Positions 60,150 through 64,000 of a stretch of 64,000 bases of DNA are shown one piece after another. Under the pieces are notes generated by a model. That model worked only from the letters and a program-made list of their open reading frames with translations, was not told where the DNA came from and did not search any database. The position numbers and the translations under genes were made by a program. Origin of the DNA: an uncultured Eubacteriales bacterium (lineage in GTDB: Bacteria; Bacillota; Clostridia; Christensenellales; Aristaeellaceae); assembly GCA_902761755.1 (NCBI GenBank), contig CACWLP010000005.1:1-64000 (forward strand). The letters run 5' to 3'. Position 1 is the first letter of the stretch, and each line of letters starts with the position of its first letter.

Positions 60150-61694
60150 TCACGCCCCCCTTCCGGATCGGATGATCGCTGCCATGATGCTCTCCTGGGA
60201 CGCCTCCGAAGCCTTGACCTCGTCGATGATTTTGCCTTCGTTCATGACATAGACGCGGTCGCTCATGTTCAGCACCTCGGGAAGCTCGGAAGAGATCATC
60301 ACGATGCTCTTGCCCGCCGCGGCCAGGTCGTTAATGATGCAGTAGATCTCATACTTGGCGCCCACGTCGATGCCGCGGGTCGGCTCGTCCAGCAGCAGAA
60401 TATCCGGCTCGGCAAACATCCATTTGGCCAGCAGCACCTTCTGCTGGTTGCCGCCGGACAGGTTGCCCACCAGCTGTTCCACGGAGGGCGTCTTGATCTG
60501 CAGCTTGCCGCGGTATTTCTCCGCAGCCGCAAACTCCTTGTCCCCGTCGATGACGGTGTGGCTGGAGACGGCGCCGAGATTGGCCAGCGTCGTGTTGACC
60601 GTGATTGATTTACTCAGGATCAGGCCGTTGCCCTTGCGGTCCTCGGTAACGTAGGCGATCTTGTGCTTGATGGCGTCCGCAACGCTCTTGCGCATCCTGA
60701 TGGGCTTCCCGTCAAGCTCCAGCTCGCCGGAGAAGCCGACGCCGTAGCTCTGACCGAAAATGCTCATGGCCAGCTCTGTCCGCCCGGCGCCCATCAGCCC
60801 GTAAATGCCGATGACCTCGCCCGCGCGGACATATACCGATACGTCATCCACCACCTTGCGCTCCGGGTAAAGCGGGTGGCGCACCGTCCAGTGGCGGACC
60901 GCCATCTTGACGTCCCCGGGAACAACGTGGGTGCGCTTGGGGAAACGGTTGGTGATCTCGCGGCCAACCATGCCCTTGATGATCCGCTCTTCGCTGACCG
61001 GCTCCGTGCCATGGTTGTCGATGGTCTCGATGGTGGCGCCGTCGCGAATGACCGTAATCTTATCCGCCACATAGGACACTTCGTTCAGCTTATGGGTAAT
61101 GATGATCATGGTCATTCCCTGCTTCTTGAAGCTGAGCATAAGGTCCAGCAGTGCGCGGGAGTCTTCTTCGTTCAAAGACGAGGTCGGCTCGTCCAGAATC
61201 AGCAGCCTGGCCTTCTTGGCCAGCGCCTTTGCGATTTCGACCAGCTGCTGCTTGCCGGTGCCGATCGTCTTGATCTGCTCCTTGGAGCTCTCCGTGAGGC
61301 CTACCATTTTCAGGTATTTATCGGCCTCCGCGTAGGTCTTGTTCCAGTTGATGGCGAACTTGTGCCCCTGCTCATTGCCGAGGAACATGTTTTCGCCGAT
61401 GGTCATCTCCGGCACCAGGGCCAGTTCCTGGTGAATGATGACGATGCCTTTTCTCTCGGAATCCTTGATCTTTGAAAACTTGCAGACTTCTCCGTCGTAG
61501 ACGATTTCTCCCTCATACGTCCCATGGGGATAGATCCCGCTCAGCACGTTCATCAGGGTAGACTTTCCCGCGCCGTTCTCACCGACCAGCGCGTGGATCT
61601 CGCCTTCTTCCACCTGCAGATTCACGTTGTCAAGCGCTTTGACGCCCGGAAAAGTCTTGGTGATGTTTCTCATCTCAAGCAGAATCTTGCCCAT
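60150..61694 (-). CDS. gguA: Sugar ABC transporter ATP-binding protein (two nucleotide-binding domains)
   Basis: 514 residues. The first domain has Walker [17 protein letters not shown], the signature-like [15 protein letters not shown] and Walker [12 protein letters not shown]. The second has a degenerate P-loop ([16 protein letters not shown]), [14 protein letters not shown] and [14 protein letters not shown]. This is the usual asymmetry in MglA/XylG/GguA. GGGAGG lies before the ATG. A hairpin lies between it and the binding-protein gene. Confidence 0.95.
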   Translation of the reverse strand: MGKILLEMRNITKTFPGVKALDNVNLQVEEGEIHALVGENGAGKSTLMNVLSGIYPHGTYEGEIVYDGEVCKFSKIKDSERKGIVIIHQELALVPEMTIGENMFLGNEQGHKFAINWNKTYAEADKYLKMVGLTESSKEQIKTIGTGKQQLVEIAKALAKKARLLILDEPTSSLNEEDSRALLDLMLSFKKQGMTMIIITHKLNEVSYVADKITVIRDGATIETIDNHGTEPVSEERIIKGMVGREITNRFPKRTHVVPGDVKMAVRHWTVRHPLYPERKVVDDVSVYVRAGEVIGIYGLMGAGRTELAMSIFGQSYGVGFSGELELDGKPIRMRKSVADAIKHKIAYVTEDRKGNGLILSKSITVNTTLANLGAVSSHTVIDGDKEFAAAEKYRGKLQIKTPSVEQLVGNLSGGNQQKVLLAKWMFAEPDILLLDEPTRGIDVGAKYEIYCIINDLAAAGKSIVMISSELPEVLNMSDRVYVMNEGKIIDEVKASEASQESIMAAIIRSGRGA

Positions 61695-61745
61695 GGCGTT
61701 CCTCCCGCTTTCCTTAAAGATGGGAACCGATGCCCTCTTCTGAAA

Positions 61746-61776
61746 CGATGCAGGTGAGCATGGCCCACCTGCATCG
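61746..61776 (-). other. Intercistronic hairpin between binding protein and ATPase genes
   Basis: A perfect 11-bp stem, 61746-61756 with 61766-61776, with a 9-base loop; a second small stem lies at about 61783-61802. On the minus strand only TTTC follows, so it is a partial terminator or a message-stabilising stem. Such hairpins let the binding protein be made in excess. Confidence 0.65.
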
Positions 61777-61813
61777 CCTCAATGGTGCCGGTCAAAGGCC
61801 GGCGTTTGAATGA

Positions 61814-62857
61814 TTACTGCAGTTGATCAGCGGTGTAGTAGCCGGAATCGATCAGCAGCTCGGAGTAGTTGTTCACGTCAGCGAACACGGGCACGCACAG
61901 GAAGGACGGAACGGTGATGACGCCGTTGTTGTAGGTCTCCAGGTCGTTCACTTCCACTTCCTCGCCGTTGAGGAGCTGGGTAACCATCTTGACAACCTGA
62001 GCAGCCAGGGTGCGGGTGTCCTTGAACACGGACATGCTCTGCTCGCCGGCGATCATCTTCTTGGTGTTGGCGATGTCGCAGTCCTGGCCGGTGATGATGG
62101 GCCATTCGCCGTCATAGTTGTCTTCCAAAGCATTGATGACGCCCAGGGCGGTGGAGTCGTTGGAGCACAGCCAGGCATCGATGTTGGAGCCGTCATCATA
62201 GAAAGCGATGATGCTGTTGGCGCGGTTCATGGCAGTCTCGGTCTTCCAGGCGGGAGTCGCAACTTCGGAGAAGTCGATCTGGCCGGACTTCACAACCAGC
62301 TTGCCGGAATCGATGTAGGGCTTCAGCACGTCGATAGCGCCCTGATAGAAATAGCCCGCATTGTTGTCGCCGGGGTCGCCAGCGGTGATTTCCAGGTTGA
62401 AGGGGCCTTCCGCGTTTTCCAGATCCAGCTGGTCCTTGATGTAGGTGCCCTGGATGGTGCCGACGGCGTAGTTGTTGAAGGTGGCATAGTAGCTGACCCA
62501 GTCATGGGCCATCAGCAGACGGTCATACGCAATGACCGGAACGCCCTTTTCCTTGGCCAGATCCAGAGCGGAGCCCAGGGAGGTGCTGGTGATCGCGGCG
62601 ATGATGACCACATCACAGCCGTTGTTGATCATGCTGGTCACCTGGTTCAGCTGAATCTGCTCATCGTTGGCGGCATACTGCAGGTCGACCACAAAGCCGG
62701 CATCTTCAAACATTTTCTGCATGTTTTCGCCGTCCTGGTTCCAGCGCTGCAGGTCCTTGGTGGGCATCGAAATGCCGACCTTCTGGCCTTCGGCCAGCGC
62801 GCCGAAGCTCGCGCACACCATCAGCAGGCACAGGAGCATTGCAAGGATTTTCTTCAT
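61814..62857 (-). CDS. chvE: ChvE-like sugar-binding protein of an ABC transporter
   Basis: 347 residues. Strong resemblance to ChvE: AYDRLLMAHDWVSYYATFNNYAVG, GPFNLEITAGDPGDNNAGYFYQGA, VLKPYIDSGKLVVKSGQ and a closing SGYYTADQLQ. ChvE-type proteins bind monosaccharides such as galactose, glucose, arabinose or xylose. The leader peptide ends ASFGALA/EG; the only cysteine near it (LMVC) does not fit a normal lipobox, so the anchoring of this protein is unclear. First gene of the operon with a perfect promoter and AAAGGAG. Confidence 0.93.
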   Translation of the reverse strand: MKKILAMLLCLLMVCASFGALAEGQKVGISMPTKDLQRWNQDGENMQKMFEDAGFVVDLQYAANDEQIQLNQVTSMINNGCDVVIIAAITSTSLGSALDLAKEKGVPVIAYDRLLMAHDWVSYYATFNNYAVGTIQGTYIKDQLDLENAEGPFNLEITAGDPGDNNAGYFYQGAIDVLKPYIDSGKLVVKSGQIDFSEVATPAWKTETAMNRANSIIAFYDDGSNIDAWLCSNDSTALGVINALEDNYDGEWPIITGQDCDIANTKKMIAGEQSMSVFKDTRTLAAQVVKMVTQLLNGEEVEVNDLETYNNGVITVPSFLCVPVFADVNNYSELLIDSGYYTADQLQ

Positions 62858-62870
62858 ACGGACACTCTCC

Positions 62871-62949
62871 TTTGATTATTATTCTGCGGACTGTTTTCCA
62901 CTCCGCATTTGATTATTGTGATTATAGCATTAACAAAATGGTTTGTCAA
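62871..62949 (-). promoter_or_regulatory. Consensus promoter and leader repeats of the sugar ABC operon
   Basis: Minus strand: TTGACA (62944-62949), 17 bp, TATAAT (62921-62926). Downstream in the leader, a direct repeat TTTGATTATT occurs at 62871-62880 and 62908-62917 (plus-strand reading). Between the repeats is a hairpin TGCGGA/TCCGCA (62885-62890 with 62902-62907). These repeats may be operator half-sites. Confidence 0.8.
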
Positions 62950-63066
62950 GGGATAAAATGTACATTCCCTGCCCTTTCGGCAGGCCGCAAACCGCCGGGA
63001 AAAGCCGCCCCGGAACGCTTCTCCGCCCGTCCCCGCAGGCCCTCCCGGGCCGGGGAGGCGGCGCGG

Positions 63067-63960
63067 TTACCGGTTGCGATCCTTGATGGCCTTCACCAGG
63101 GAAAGAATGTCCCACACGATCAGCACCACGATGATGATGGCGAACGCGGTGGGCGACAGCTCGATGGTATGGAACAGGGTCATCACGCCCCGGCCGGAGC
63201 CGTACACCGTAGCGCCCCAGATGGCGATCAGAACGGTAAAGATGATGCCGAAAATGGCGCCGCGCAGGTTGTTCTTCTTCACCTGCTCCTGCTGCGCTTC
63301 CCGGGCGTACTCGGCCTGCTGCTCGGCGATTTCCTTCTCCCGGGCCCGCTCGTCCACCCGCTGCTGCTCCTCTTCGGTCAGTTCCTTCCCGCTTTCCACC
63401 AGGCGGGTGATCTCCTCGTCCTTCTGCTTTTCCTTCTGCTGGTATTCGTCGGCGATGGGCTTGAGGGCGGTGGTGGCGCAGGCGCAGCGATTGATCCGCT
63501 TCCTGTTTTTCAGCAGCAGGATCAGCCCCACATACGGCACCATCTGCGCCACGACTGCTCCGTAAGCGTTGTTATGGCTGTTGAAGCGGGTCTTGGCCAT
63601 CAGGATGCAGCCGGCGATCATGGCGATGATCCAGCCCACCATGCCCAGGCTCAGCCCGATGAAAATGGGGCTGTCCCCCTTCGTCTGCGATCCCAGCACG
63701 ATGGGCAGCACGATAGCCAGAATCAGCATCAGATTGCCCAGCAGCGCAAAGAACCAGCATTTTGTGGGGATCTTCCCTTTCTCCGCGCCGCAGTCGTCGC
63801 AGGCGTAGAGGGTGAATTCGTTGGCGAAGGTGGTGTCGACAGCGCCGGTGTAGCTTTTGGTCTTCGCCTTATTCTCCCCTGCGGGCACAAACACCGCGGC
63901 GGAGCACTCCTTTTCCTGATTGCAGATGCTGCAATTTCTGGTGATCCGGTACTCGTTCAT
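63067..63960 (-). CDS. Zinc-ribbon membrane protein with a long coiled coil
   Basis: 297 residues. A four-cysteine zinc ribbon (Cys10, Cys13, Cys54, Cys57) precedes two or three hydrophobic segments (about 68-150). A glutamate- and lysine-rich coiled coil (about 165-230) follows, then two final hydrophobic segments (about 235-290). No family recognised. The layout suggests a membrane scaffold or sensor. AAAAGGAGAGG lies before the ATG. The gene ends about 115 bases beyond the sugar ABC promoter; only 40 bases of the window remain upstream, so its operon is unknown. Confidence 0.75.
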   Translation of the reverse strand: MNEYRITRNCSICNQEKECSAAVFVPAGENKAKTKSYTGAVDTTFANEFTLYACDDCGAEKGKIPTKCWFFALLGNLMLILAIVLPIVLGSQTKGDSPIFIGLSLGMVGWIIAMIAGCILMAKTRFNSHNNAYGAVVAQMVPYVGLILLLKNRKRINRCACATTALKPIADEYQQKEKQKDEEITRLVESGKELTEEEQQRVDERAREKEIAEQQAEYAREAQQEQVKKNNLRGAIFGIIFTVLIAIWGATVYGSGRGVMTLFHTIELSPTAFAIIIVVLIVWDILSLVKAIKDRNR

Positions 63961-64000
63961 GGTATCCTCTCCTTTTTCTTTTGAATCTTTTATCCGCGGC

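Overview
The window is 64 kb of GC-rich bacterial chromosome. The gene content and order point to an anaerobic Gram-positive bacterium of the class Clostridia (Bacillota), probably a host-associated one. Three things support this: a rbgA-rnhB-dprA-topA-trmFO-hslVU block like that of Bacillus, ferredoxin-linked indolepyruvate oxidoreductase genes, and a Bacillus-type LexA box in front of uvrB. No rRNA, tRNA, CRISPR array, phage or insertion sequence was found. The one classical RNA gene is a 6S RNA. The genus is not claimed.

Layout. 1-5.2 kb: an HtrA-type protease, then a four-gene minus-strand operon (acetyltransferase, nitrilase-family amidase, PflA-like radical SAM enzyme, acetyltransferase). 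5.3-8.8 kb: uvrB and murA, divergent across an SOS-type promoter. 8.9-11.5 kb: a sodium/solute symporter and an amidohydrolase. 11.9-16.4 kb: a minus-strand aromatic-acid operon (TrpR-like regulator, iorA, iorB, phenylacetate-CoA ligase family enzyme, ACT protein), divergent from an acyl-CoA synthetase gene (16.6-18.3 kb). 18.4-26.6 kb: a ThrH/amino-acid-kinase operon, an HPr-like protein, a nucleotidyltransferase with an apparent homopolymer frameshift, a phosphoesterase, galE, the 6S RNA, and a sugar nucleotidyltransferase fused to a decayed phosphomannomutase. 26.7-42.6 kb: a long plus-strand run of housekeeping genes (rbgA, rnhB, yraN, a giant GT-C glycosyltransferase, comM, dprA, topA, trmFO, hslV, hslU, cmk, plsC, acetyltransferase). 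42.9-49.4 kb: a phosphoribosyltransferase, an Lgt-like protein, a phosphodiester glycosidase, a phosphatase, argH and a GT4 glycosyltransferase. 49.5-56.7 kb: a 1464-residue mosaic secreted protein, a glycosidase-like protein and an M29 aminopeptidase. 56.8-62.9 kb: a ChvE-type sugar ABC operon with two permeases. 63.1-64 kb: a zinc-ribbon membrane protein.

Two families of structured intergenic DNA stand out. One is a set of five nearly perfect 18-21 bp hairpins, each just after a stop codon and each followed by the same tail, but without a U-tract. The other is a three-copy cloverleaf element in which a closing helix surrounds three arms. The stems differ in sequence between copies but keep their pairing, as expected for a selected RNA or DNA structure. 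These are the best candidates here for something undescribed.

Promoters are unusually legible: seven sites have TTGACA or a one-base variant 17 bp from TATAAT or a close match. Most starts were chosen from ribosome binding sites. Family calls come from recognising motifs by eye; no database search was possible.
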